A DNA stretch of 13,047 bases from JANPII01 sp031424915 (GCA_031424915.1 JANPII010000036.1:1-13047); one strand, 5' to 3'; counted from the stretch's first letter, positions 1 through 6,688 are shown. Notes: generated by a model from the sequence alone, not told the origin. A program made the numbers and translations.

Positions 1-2317
1 CCCAATTAACTGCAATTGTATTAGCAGCAGCACCGATTTCAGGAGACCAATTTACAACCATCTCATCATCAAGCCCCGCAATTGCGCTTTCGCTTGAAGT
101 ATTTCTAATCCCTAATACTTCGGCAATTGTACTTACTTGCCCATTACCAAGCGGAGAACCTATAACATCACTAGTACCGCTAAAGCTCATGTACTTACCA
201 GTTCCCTTAGGTTCGATAATGATTTGATGCTGTAGACCAGCACTGTTTACTGGCACTACATGCGCACTCAATGCCTCCACTCCGTCTGTAGCATTAATTA
301 GCCCTGCTAGTTGATGCAGAGTTGTAAATCTCGCAGAATTTGCAGCAATATCCGTATAGTTTAATGTCGCAGCCAAAGTTGGCGAGCCAGTATCCGTGCT
401 ACTAAAACTTAATTCATGTCGACTATCTATCGCTCTAACACTTAGGCTATAATCCCCACCTCCTAAATCTATCACTTCCCCTACTAATGCCCCCACGCCC
501 GTAGTAGCATTAATCTGAGAAGCCAAATTATCTAGCACTGCCTTGTTCGTTGTACCCGTACCCCGTTGAAAATTGTATGTAGTTGAGTTAGTGGTTATAT
601 CTAATGTATCAGTTGCAGCACCACTACTACCTGTTGCCGTTAATGTAGTGTCAGCACCATCCAGGGTTGCGCTACTAGCTAAAGCTTGCCCATATTCGAA
701 TGTATATGACGTATTATCTACCTGTATCTCTAGGGTTTGGCCTTCGCTTGCTCCTAAGTCACGATCAGCTTCTATTCCTACACTGCTAATCGAAGGCTCT
801 GACATAGAGACAATAGAAAGTAAATTTCCGTAACCATCAAACTTTAGACTACCAGCCATCATCAAGCCGTCCACCCTACCTGATATTTGTACAGTAGATT
901 TATTAAGTGCATGAATTTCTACACCCCATTCATTTGCCCCGGTCTTAAGAAAACGCATCAAAAAGTTATGCGCATTACCCATGGCGTCATATACCATAAA
1001 ATCACGTGTGTAATGCGCTTTAAAGGCTCCATTCGCCATATTGCTGTCTAGATGATATGGATTATAGCTAGATGGGAGATAACCAGAATCTAGGCCCATT
1101 TCGCGCAAGAAATTGCTACCCTGCCCCAAAGGGTTGTAGTTTTCTATGTATATGGCATTACTGGAGGTAAGACTCAGTCCCGCATTATCTCCGGCACCCA
1201 CTGAAGCATTAACACCTGCAATACCGTTTAACAAATCTTTTAAATTGGCCAAAGAAGCAAATCTTGTCCCAGATGGACTAGACTGTACATTATTTAGATC
1301 TGTAAGACCAATATCACTACGAAAACCCTGGGTTCCACTAAAGCTTATTGAGTAATCGGCATCTGCTGCTGCCACTAACATGCTAATATTACCCTCACCA
1401 TCATTGGTCAAACGTGCTTTTAAGGCATATAAACCGCTGCTGGAATTAATCTGCGTAATCATATTTTGCATCACTTCAAGGTTAGTAGTACCACTACCCC
1501 GTGTAAAATCGTTGTGAGTGAAATTATCTACCGTAATTATTAATTGATCCGTATCCAAATTCGTAACGCCATCAGCCACAAGTTCAGTCCCAGCTTCATC
1601 AAACGTCAAAGTTTGCGCAAAGCCACCATAAACAAAATTATATATCTGGTTAGCAACCTTCAAAGTAATGCCTTCCCCAGCTGTTAAAGAATTATACTGG
1701 TTAGGATATATAGCGTCATCTGCCTTAATATTAGCATTATATGGAGAATTAGTTTCTGGGCTAGCAAAATTCCATACCGCCTTCTGATTTCCCGCTACTT
1801 CTTGGCCAGAGTTAAGCAATAATGATATATCAACCTGTGTAGTAGCAGATGCAGCAGCAATAGCATGTTGGATACGGATTGGCTCTAAGCTTTCAAGCAT
1901 TGATTTGGTTTCAGGTAAATTCTCATTATTATCTAGACGCCAACCTCTTAGACGAAACCCTGCGCCATTAGACAATGTATCATTTGCATCAACAGTAAAA
2001 TCCCCAGCTCGAGTATAGGCAATATTATCATTAGCGTCACTTACTATAAACATACCATTTCCATTGATCATCATGTTGGTCGAAATATTAGTACGTACTG
2101 GCGTACCTGGAGTATCAACATGAATTTTATTAATGGTAGTAACACCTGCGCCTGAGTTCAGACCTGCTCCCCCAGAACTATTATAGATAGCTTGAGTGAA
2201 GGTAGCCATACTCTTCATGCCAAATGTATTAGCTGCTGCGACGTTAGCGCTTACTACCTCTGCTTCTTTATTGGCAGCTTGTAAACTTGATACTGCTGCA
2301 GCAAAACCTGGACCCAT
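1..2317 (-). CDS. flgE: Flagellar hook protein FlgE, large modular form (3' end outside window)
   Basis: An open frame runs from an ATG at 2317 to the left edge: 772 codons with no stop. FlgE polymerises outside the cell into the hook that joins rod and filament. The N-terminus shows the rod/hook-family pattern (VVSANVAAANTFGMKSM, about residues 21-37), then NGNGMFIVSD near 80-90 and YTRAGDF near 100, as in FlgE/FlgF/FlgG. VYDAMGNAHNFLMRF near residue 440 and VNWSPEIGAAANTIAVNW at the edge are FlgE-type core segments. Two related modules (about 212-390 and 523-710) are inserted, so the protein far exceeds the roughly 400 residues of enteric FlgE. The start is supported by GAGGA six bases upstream. 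A sigma-54-like promoter lies just upstream. FlgF or FlgG is unlikely given the size and the VYDAMGNAH motif. Other flagellar genes must lie beyond the edge if present. Confidence 0.88.
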   Translation of the reverse strand, partial: MGPGFAAAVSSLQAANKEAEVVSANVAAANTFGMKSMATFTQAIYNSSGGAGLNSGAGVTTINKIHVDTPGTPVRTNISTNMMINGNGMFIVSDANDNIAYTRAGDFTVDANDTLSNGAGFRLRGWRLDNNENLPETKSMLESLEPIRIQHAIAAASATTQVDISLLLNSGQEVAGNQKAVWNFASPETNSPYNANIKADDAIYPNQYNSLTAGEGITLKVANQIYNFVYGGFAQTLTFDEAGTELVADGVTNLDTDQLIITVDNFTHNDFTRGSGTTNLEVMQNMITQINSSSGLYALKARLTNDGEGNISMLVAAADADYSISFSGTQGFRSDIGLTDLNNVQSSPSGTRFASLANLKDLLNGIAGVNASVGAGDNAGLSLTSSNAIYIENYNPLGQGSNFLREMGLDSGYLPSSYNPYHLDSNMANGAFKAHYTRDFMVYDAMGNAHNFLMRFLKTGANEWGVEIHALNKSTVQISGRVDGLMMAGSLKFDGYGNLLSIVSMSEPSISSVGIEADRDLGASEGQTLEIQVDNTSYTFEYGQALASSATLDGADTTLTATGSSGAATDTLDITTNSTTYNFQRGTGTTNKAVLDNLASQINATTGVGALVGEVIDLGGGDYSLSVRAIDSRHELSFSSTDTGSPTLAATLNYTDIAANSARFTTLHQLAGLINATDGVEALSAHVVPVNSAGLQHQIIIEPKGTGKYMSFSGTSDVIGSPLGNGQVSTIAEVLGIRNTSSESAIAGLDDEMVVNWSPEIGAAANTIAVNW
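188..751 (-). repeat. Hook protein internal module, copy 2
   Basis: Encodes about residues 523-710. It repeats the motif order of copy 1: SEGQTLEIQ, YTFEYGQ, FQRGTGTTN (583-591), LASQINATTGVGAL and TLHQLAGLINATDGV. The block FQRGTGTTN...QIN matches FTRGSGTTN...QIN in copy 1 most clearly. The copies are separated by FlgE core sequence, so this looks like an old duplication of an outer hook domain rather than a recent tandem repeat. Confidence 0.7.
1148..1684 (-). repeat. Hook protein internal module, copy 1
   Basis: Encodes about residues 212-390 of the hook protein. Markers are GEGITLKV, YNFVYGG, FTRGSGTTN (271-279), then MITQINSSSGLYAL and a later SLANLKDLLNGIAGV segment. The same order of motifs recurs 312 residues further on. 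Boundaries are approximate because the copies are diverged at protein level and were aligned by eye. Confidence 0.7.
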
Positions 2318-2356
2318 TTTTTCCTCTTCTAAGGATTGATATACTTATCGTATACC

Positions 2357-2373
2357 AGCAAAAACTATGCCAG
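2357..2373 (-). promoter_or_regulatory. Sigma-54 (RpoN) type promoter of flgE
   Basis: On the minus strand the 17-mer CTGGCATAGTTTTTGCT matches the sigma-54 consensus YTGGCACGRNNNTTGCW at all but two defined positions, with the GG and GC pairs at the required spacing. Initiation about 12 bases past the GC would leave a leader of roughly 30 bases before the ATG at 2317. Hook genes of Caulobacter are known to be sigma-54 dependent, which supports the reading. No activator (FlbD-type) site was identified. Confidence 0.7.
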
Positions 2374-2418
2374 GGTGCAAACCTAAGTGCTTCAAATATA
2401 TATAGCATGAAAAAACAC

Positions 2419-2447
2419 TCGACCTAACTTGCCCGTTGTGGTAAAAT
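2419..2447 (+). promoter_or_regulatory. Sigma-70-type promoter of the atpF'-atpF transcript
   Basis: TCGACC (2419-2424), a 17-base spacer, and TAAAAT (2442-2447) resemble the -35 and -10 elements (4/6 and 5/6 matches). A start near 2454 would give a leader of about 26 bases to the ATG at 2480. It shares a 162-base divergent region with the flgE promoter. Confidence 0.5.
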
Positions 2448-2479
2448 GATGGCAGTAGAAATATAAATTTGGATTGGCA

Positions 2480-2941
2480 ATGCCGCAGTTAGAGTTCGAC
2501 AGCTTTTCTATACAGATTTTCTGGTTAGCAATATTTTTTGCTCTTAGCTATTTCGTAGTATCTAGAATATTTCTGCCCTCTATGACCTTCATCTTTACAA
2601 CGCGTGAAACTGCCACTCGCGGAAAATTAGAAGAAGCTGAGGGAATAGCTGCTGAAGGCAAAATATTAAAACAAGAAATAGCATCCATCTTAGATAAAGC
2701 TAAAGACACTGCTCTTACATTAAAGCATAATGCCAAGAACAGTGCGAAAAAGACATTCTCTGAGTATGTAGAAGAGGCTGACGGTGAATTCATGAAAAAG
2801 GTGGGGCGTGAAATTGAAAAAATCCACCGCCTTGAGCAAAAGGTTAAGCAAGAGTTACCTGACATGGCGCAACTTTTAAGCGCTGATATAATCAAAATTA
2901 TGTTAGAAGACCACAATATACGTAGCGCAACTCACCAATAG
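2480..2941 (+). CDS. atpF': ATP synthase F0 subunit b'
   Basis: Encodes one of the two b-type subunits of the peripheral stalk that holds F1 against F0 in the inner membrane. The protein has 153 residues: a short MPQLEFDSF N-terminus typical of b', one membrane segment at about 11-29 (FWLAIFFALSYFVVSRIFL), then a long charged, Ala/Lys/Glu-rich helix expected to form a coiled coil with b. An in-frame TTG at 2474 would add two residues. The ATG at 2480 is preferred because it gives the family N-terminus and places GGA at a workable distance, whereas the TTG abuts it. atpF follows after 11 bases. The usual upstream partners atpB (a) and atpE (c) are absent: the next gene upstream is a divergent hook gene. 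Confidence 0.85.
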   Translation: MPQLEFDSFSIQIFWLAIFFALSYFVVSRIFLPSMTFIFTTRETATRGKLEEAEGIAAEGKILKQEIASILDKAKDTALTLKHNAKNSAKKTFSEYVEEADGEFMKKVGREIEKIHRLEQKVKQELPDMAQLLSADIIKIMLEDHNIRSATHQ

Positions 2942-2952
2942 TAGAGGATTAT

Positions 2953-3432
2953 ATGTTTAATGAGATGTTTTGGATTACCGCAGCTTTTATACTCCTGTGC
3001 ATAGGAATAGCACGCCCAGTAAAACGTCAGGTCATAGCCACAATAGATGGGTATACCAGAGATGTGACTCAGAACCTGCAGGTAGCAGAAAGTATGCATA
3101 CCGAAGCCAGAGAAATGCTAGAGATGCTCCATAAAGAAATGGACACAGCCTACCTAAACGCTGAGGCAATCATAAAGCGCGCCAATGAAGATGCGAGCCA
3201 GATCATTGCAGAAGCAAAGCAAGAAGCTGAACGCATTGCACAAAAGCGTGGTACACTAGCCTTACAACGTATATCTCAGTATGAAGAGAATGTGTTACAA
3301 AATATCAAAGCTGAAGTTATATCTATGGCTGTCGCTTCCGTAGAACAAAAATTGGGAGAAGGGCTAGACAAAAGCATGCAGCTCAAGATAATGGAAGATG
3401 ATCTGACTACGATTAAAAAAGTAGTACACTAA
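2953..3432 (+). CDS. atpF: ATP synthase F0 subunit b
   Basis: Second peripheral-stalk subunit, expected to pair with b' and contact subunits a and delta. The protein has 159 residues: a membrane helix at about 5-21 (MFWITAAFILLCIGIA), a short RPVKRQVI link, then a continuous alpha-helical region with the AEAIIKRANEDASQIIAEAK pattern usual for b-subunit coiled coils. The start is supported by AGAGGA four bases ahead of the ATG. It lies 11 bases after atpF' and 4 bases before the glycosyltransferase, so co-transcription is likely. Which of the pair is b and which b' is assigned from gene order and the MPQLEF start, and is slightly uncertain. Confidence 0.87.
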   Translation: MFNEMFWITAAFILLCIGIARPVKRQVIATIDGYTRDVTQNLQVAESMHTEAREMLEMLHKEMDTAYLNAEAIIKRANEDASQIIAEAKQEAERIAQKRGTLALQRISQYEENVLQNIKAEVISMAVASVEQKLGEGLDKSMQLKIMEDDLTTIKKVVH

Positions 3433-3436
3433 ATAT

Positions 3437-4507
3437 ATGGCAATAGCTCCAACACCGAGATTAGTATTTAATATAATGCTGGGTCGGGGGCTAGGCGGTA
3501 TAGAACAAGCTTTCGTAGACTATAGCCTTGCTCTACAACATCAAGGTTATTCTACAATAAATATTGTACATCCTAGAGCTAAAATACGCTCTACCCTTCT
3601 TGATAGTTCTGCCAACCAAATTATGAACCTGCATAACTTTGGGTTTTATGATTTACTTGCCATTTGGCGTCTTCGCCATATGATCCAAAAACACCAGCCA
3701 TATTGCATTATTACGCATGGAAATCGTGCTGGCAGCCTTGCACGGAAAGCAGCAGTTCCAGTTATCTCAGTGTGTCATAATTATAGCTATGCTCGCTTAC
3801 TGAAAGCAGATTACTTAATTGCCACCACTGAACATATGCGCCAGGCCATTATAAAAGATGGATATCCTGCTGAGCATATCTTTAAGATACCTAACATGGT
3901 GCGTCAAACACCTACAATAGGCCCTTCCCCTAAGCCTCAATTTGTAATTGGCGCAATGGGCCGCTTTGAATATAAGAAAGGATTTGATGTTCTAGTGCAC
4001 GCTATTGCTGAGTTAAGGCATAGTGGCATATCCTGCAACCTACTTCTAGCAGGTGAAGGGAAAGAAAAACGTAGCCTACAGCGTCTGGTTGCAGATTTAC
4101 AGTTGCAAGATATAGTAACTTTTACAGGCTGGGTACATGATAAAGCCTCATTCTTTGCGCAATGCGATGTGTTCTGCTTACCTTCGCGGCATGAGCCTTT
4201 CGGTATCGTACTGCTGGAGGCATTTGCTCACGGCATTCCTGTAGTTAGCACTACTACTGAAGGGCCCAGCGAAATTGCACGCGCGCAAGATGTAATGTTC
4301 GTTCCCGTGGACAATATATTAGCCCTAGCTCACTCCCTTGGTATCGTTTTACAAGACAAAGAGTTGGCCCACAATATGGCCTATAGCGCATATAAGCGTC
4401 TATGCACTGAATATACTATGCCTGTAGTAGCAGATAGAATAGATGAATTATTACAAAGTTTAAATGTAATCAGCGGCAAGAATCAAAAATGTAAGAGTAA
4501 AATCTAG
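3437..4507 (+). CDS. Family 4 glycosyltransferase (GT-B fold)
   Basis: Predicted retaining glycosyltransferase that moves a sugar from a nucleotide-sugar donor to a cell-surface acceptor; donor and acceptor cannot be told. The 356-residue protein opens with the first Rossmann strand and glycine loop (LVFNIMLGRGLGGIEQA, 9-25). The C-terminal donor-binding half has GAMGRFEYKKG (172-182), LLLAGEGKE (202-210) and the EX7E signature EPFGIVLLE (253-261), followed by GIPVVSTTTEGPSEI. No signal peptide or membrane segment is seen, so it is probably a cytosolic or peripheral enzyme. The start at 3437 is kept because the next Met would cut off the first strand; no good Shine-Dalgarno is visible, which suggests coupling to atpF, ending 4 bases upstream. 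Its stop overlaps that of convergent murF. A role in LPS or capsule synthesis is inference only. Confidence 0.85.
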   Translation: MAIAPTPRLVFNIMLGRGLGGIEQAFVDYSLALQHQGYSTINIVHPRAKIRSTLLDSSANQIMNLHNFGFYDLLAIWRLRHMIQKHQPYCIITHGNRAGSLARKAAVPVISVCHNYSYARLLKADYLIATTEHMRQAIIKDGYPAEHIFKIPNMVRQTPTIGPSPKPQFVIGAMGRFEYKKGFDVLVHAIAELRHSGISCNLLLAGEGKEKRSLQRLVADLQLQDIVTFTGWVHDKASFFAQCDVFCLPSRHEPFGIVLLEAFAHGIPVVSTTTEGPSEIARAQDVMFVPVDNILALAHSLGIVLQDKELAHNMAYSAYKRLCTEYTMPVVADRIDELLQSLNVISGKNQKCKSKI

Positions 4508-5883
4508 GGTTGCAATAAAACGCTTAAAACCTTACCCATCTGCATGCTTTTTGAACCTTTTACTAGTATAATATCATCTGGCTGTATGTGGTTAATAATA
4601 ACCCTTGCTAAATCTGCTGCAGTATCACAGTGACAGCCACGCTTTTTCTCGGGTATAGCTTGATACAGATTATACATTAGCTCTCCCACAGTATATACTA
4701 AATCAATTTTGTTTTGCTCAATAGCTAAAGCCAATTCTTCATGTAAGGCAGGGCCTTTAGGGCCAAGCTCACGCATATCTCCTAACACCGCTATAGTGCG
4801 CTTGCCAGCTGCTCTGTGCTGCCCTAGCACAGCCATAGCAGCAGTTACCGAGGTAGGATTAGCATTATAGGCATCGTCTATTACTGTAATACCCTGCCGA
4901 GCTACCTGATGCACTATTCCTCGCCCTGCCGGAGGCGTAAAATACTGCAATTGATACATAGCTGATGTAATATCTGCACCTATGGCCCATACTACCGCCA
5001 GTACCGCAACACTGAGCTTTGCCCAATGCATTCCAAGCACCGGTATACTATAGTCATACAAGCGGCCATTGCATTCGGCCTGAATCATAGTACGCCCATT
5101 GTCGACATGTGCGGAAAGTAAGCGGAAACGACTTTTGATATGATGACTAAAACCTATTATTTGAACTCCATAATTGGAGGCAACTTGAGCTAAAATTTGG
5201 TGGTATGGATTATCCAGATCGATAATAGCCTGGCCTCCCAGTAGTACGCCTTCGAATATTTCTGCTTTAGCTGCCGCAATGGCTGAGATCGAAGAAAAAA
5301 ATTCTAGATGTGCAGGAGCCACAGTGGTTACTAAGGCGACATGTGGACGTACTAAATGAGAAAGTGTACGCAATTCTCCAGGGTGGTTTATACCCATTTC
5401 AAAAATTGCATATTCCGCTTCAGCTGGAGTATTAGCTAAAGACAGAGGAACACCATAATGGTTGTTATAAGTCCCGTAGTTAGCGTAAGTCTGCCCTTGG
5501 TTACTTAATACTAAGCGCAGCATCTCCTTGGTGGAAGTTTTACCAACGCTGCCTGTTACACCAATTATCTTGCCTTTGGCGCGTGCTCTAGCAACACGCG
5601 CTAGCTGATTTAATGCTTCCATAGTATCAGGTACAAAAATGCACTGCTTTTTATACTGCTGCGGCATCTGTGCTCCACTACGCAAAATACATAGAGCCGC
5701 TCCTTTACTTAGTGCCGCAGCTGCAAATTGCCCTCCATCTGTGTTTTCTCCAGGCAGACCAATGAACAACGCTCCTGGCTCAAGGGTTCTAGTATCAATA
5801 GAAACCGAAGTAACTGCCCCTGATGGTGCTGGGACACCTAGTGCTTGCTCTAATTCTGAAGCTGTCCATATGGCATTTGTCAT
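4504..5883 (-). CDS. murF: UDP-MurNAc-tripeptide:D-Ala-D-Ala ligase
   Basis: Cytosolic ATP-dependent ligase adding D-Ala-D-Ala to UDP-MurNAc-tripeptide, the last soluble step of peptidoglycan precursor synthesis. With the ATG at 5883 the protein has 459 residues. Seen in order: N-terminal substrate domain (SVSIDTRTLEPGALFIGLPGENTDG), the ATP loop GVTGSVGKTSTKE (about 108-120), NYGTYNNHYGVPLSL, FEMGINHPGELRTL, PAHLEFF, AKAEIFEG, DDAYNANPTSV and a C-terminal KGSKSMQMGKVL. This is complete for the family. The frame is open upstream to ATGs at 5907 and 5949. The MTNAIWTASEL start best matches MurF; 5907 is possible, and 5949 would lie upstream of the predicted promoter's start site. It is separated from other murein genes here, so it is not part of a dcw cluster in view. 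No terminator is seen between it and the convergent glycosyltransferase. Confidence 0.93.
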   Translation of the reverse strand: MTNAIWTASELEQALGVPAPSGAVTSVSIDTRTLEPGALFIGLPGENTDGGQFAAAALSKGAALCILRSGAQMPQQYKKQCIFVPDTMEALNQLARVARARAKGKIIGVTGSVGKTSTKEMLRLVLSNQGQTYANYGTYNNHYGVPLSLANTPAEAEYAIFEMGINHPGELRTLSHLVRPHVALVTTVAPAHLEFFSSISAIAAAKAEIFEGVLLGGQAIIDLDNPYHQILAQVASNYGVQIIGFSHHIKSRFRLLSAHVDNGRTMIQAECNGRLYDYSIPVLGMHWAKLSVAVLAVVWAIGADITSAMYQLQYFTPPAGRGIVHQVARQGITVIDDAYNANPTSVTAAMAVLGQHRAAGKRTIAVLGDMRELGPKGPALHEELALAIEQNKIDLVYTVGELMYNLYQAIPEKKRGCHCDTAADLARVIINHIQPDDIILVKGSKSMQMGKVLSVLLQP

Positions 5884-5928
5884 TTCATGACTTTGTGCTC
5901 CTACCATAATTTGATACTCTATAATTTT

Positions 5929-5956
5929 CCTATATGTAAAGTCTAACACATGTCAC
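5929..5956 (-). promoter_or_regulatory. Possible sigma-70-type promoter of murF
   Basis: On the minus strand GTGACA (5956-5951), a 16-base spacer, and TATAGG (5934-5929) match -35 and -10 elements at 5/6 and 4/6 positions. It lies between the virB2 terminator and murF, where a promoter is needed. It would start transcription near 5922, favouring a murF start at 5907 or 5883. Confidence 0.4.
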
Positions 5957-5966
5957 ATTAATATGC

Positions 5967-5997
5967 AAAAAGCGCCTGCACTGGGGCAGACGCTTTT
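5967..5997 (-). terminator. Rho-independent terminator after virB2
   Basis: Read on the minus strand: stem AAAAGCG-T-CTGC, loop CCCAGT, then GCAG-G-CGCTTTT with a run of T. The T/G position is a wobble pair on this strand but a C/A mismatch on the other, which favours action on the virB2 transcript. It begins about 29 bases after the virB2 stop. Confidence 0.85.
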
Positions 5998-6025
5998 CTT
6001 AAGTACTTCAAAGCTATAGTTTTGA

Positions 6026-6367
6026 TTAGTTGCCCGCAGCAGGAGTCGCATTAACACAAGTTGCTTGACCTCCAGGCGAGATGGCCTCTACCACAGATTG
6101 TGCCCCGAATAGCAATCCCATACCTACTGCTACAGCGATAGCTACACCCCAAGTAATCTTGCCGAGGAACATCATAATAGCAACAGAAATAATAACGATT
6201 ATTGCTATCGCTTTACCCACGCCACCCTGCACAAAGCTAATAGCATTACATAAAGTATCAGTAACCGCATCTGCATACGACTCAACCGCAAATAACGCAA
6301 TCACGGTGGCGAACATTACTGCTAGCAACACGTTAAGTAAATTACTCCTTTCAATTTTACTACTCAC
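6026..6367 (-). CDS. virB2: TrbC/VirB2-family type IV secretion pilin
   Basis: Predicted major pilin of a conjugation-type (type IV) secretion machine. The 113-residue protein has a long N-terminal signal segment (LLNVLLAVMFATVIALFAV, with a plausible cleavage after SYADA at about 34). Two hydrophobic helices follow (about 52-68, GKAIAIIVIISVAIMMFLG, and 74-90, GVAIAVAVGMGLLFGAQ), joined by a short GKITW turn, which is the VirB2/TrbC layout. Cys40 and Cys104 flank the mature membrane pair and could form a disulfide. The start codon is GTG, fixed by a perfect AAGGAGG eight bases upstream. No other virB/trb gene is in the window and the gene is bounded by its own terminator, so it is expressed alone. 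Dispersed T4SS genes are known in Rickettsiales, but one orphan pilin does not prove an active system. Confidence 0.82.
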   Translation of the reverse strand: MSSKIERSNLLNVLLAVMFATVIALFAVESYADAVTDTLCNAISFVQGGVGKAIAIIVIISVAIMMFLGKITWGVAIAVAVGMGLLFGAQSVVEAISPGGQATCVNATPAAGN

Positions 6368-6375
6368 GAATTTAT

Positions 6376-6382
6376 CCTCCTT
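6376..6382 (-). promoter_or_regulatory. Strong ribosome binding site of virB2
   Basis: AAGGAGG on the minus strand, full complement to the 16S tail, eight bases before a GTG codon. It decides the start at 6367 and suggests heavy translation, as expected for a major pilin. Confidence 0.8.
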
Positions 6383-6437
6383 ATGTGTGTTTTTATAACC
6401 AAACTAAATTGGCGAACTAATGTTCTATCTCTCTTTA

Positions 6438-6466
6438 AGGATACCGGCATGTTGCCAACCATGCAA
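6438..6466 (-). promoter_or_regulatory. Weak candidate promoter of virB2
   Basis: TTGCAT (6466-6461), a 17-base spacer, and TATCCT (6443-6438) on the minus strand. The -35 matches at only 3/6 and the -10 at 4/6. It is offered because spacing and position are right and no better pair was seen upstream of virB2. Confidence 0.28.
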
Positions 6467-6511
6467 CTGTTTTTGGTAAGCAACACTTAACAATTATTAT
6501 TTTAAGACGGA

Positions 6512-6531
6512 CTGTTGCACATAGGCAACAG
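6512..6531. other. Small perfect hairpin upstream of virB2
   Basis: CTGTTGC, loop ACATAG, GCAACAG: a 7-bp perfect stem without a T-run, so not a typical terminator. The words GTTGC and GCAAC also occur at 6451-6455, 6463-6467 and 6480-6484, giving several alternative pairings in this leader region. Function unknown. Confidence 0.4.
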
Positions 6532-6558
6532 CAGCGTCTATCCTACTCGCTGCATACA

Positions 6559-6662
6559 ATACCAACTCTCAGCTAAAAGATTACAGCATCGCTCCTCGCT
6601 CATGTAGATTTTACTACACATCGCTCGTTGCTCCTTGTACTGTTTTAGCTGAGAGTTGGTAT
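6559..6662. repeat. 104-bp palindromic element, MITE-like
   Basis: The 20-base arm ATACCAACTCTCAGCTAAAA (6559-6578) recurs as its exact reverse complement at 6643-6662. Inside, TGTAG (6603-6607) and CTACA (6614-6618) pair around the same centre (6610.5), so the whole unit is one concentric palindrome. Between the arms sit two diverged direct copies starting CATCGCTC (6587 and 6619). If the ends are CCAACTCTCAGC, each is flanked by TA (6560-6561 and 6660-6661), as for elements that duplicate a TA target; because TA is itself palindromic this is not proof. No coding capacity. Either a non-autonomous mobile element or a palindromic repeat of the Rickettsia RPE kind. Confidence 0.6.
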
Positions 6663-6665
6663 AAG

Positions 6666-6688
6666 AACCCACCGTAGCGGTGGGTTTT
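6666..6688. terminator. Hairpin terminator downstream of phasin
   Basis: AACCCACCG (6666-6674), loop TAG, CGGTGGGTT (6678-6686), a 9-bp perfect stem. On the minus strand it lies about 37 bases after the phasin stop, with a weak TTCTTAT tail. On the plus strand the tail is TTTTGATAATT. It probably ends the phasin transcript and may work both ways. Confidence 0.65.

Noticed and set aside
573..1355. Plus-strand frames of 69-86 codons at 573-833 and 1146-1355
   Set aside because: They are antisense to the continuous hook-protein frame, lack ribosome sites and encode no recognisable protein.
2474..2479. TTG start for atpF' two codons upstream
   Set aside because: GGA sits directly against the TTG, and the ATG at 2480 gives the MPQLEF start typical of b' subunits.
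2548..2916. Minus-strand frame of 122 codons
   Set aside because: It lies entirely antisense within atpF', whose b'-subunit product is clear; the translation has no family pattern.
6081..6398. Plus-strand frame of 105 codons opposite virB2
   Set aside because: The virB2 frame has a signal peptide, two membrane helices, a perfect ribosome site and a terminator; the opposite frame is a shadow.
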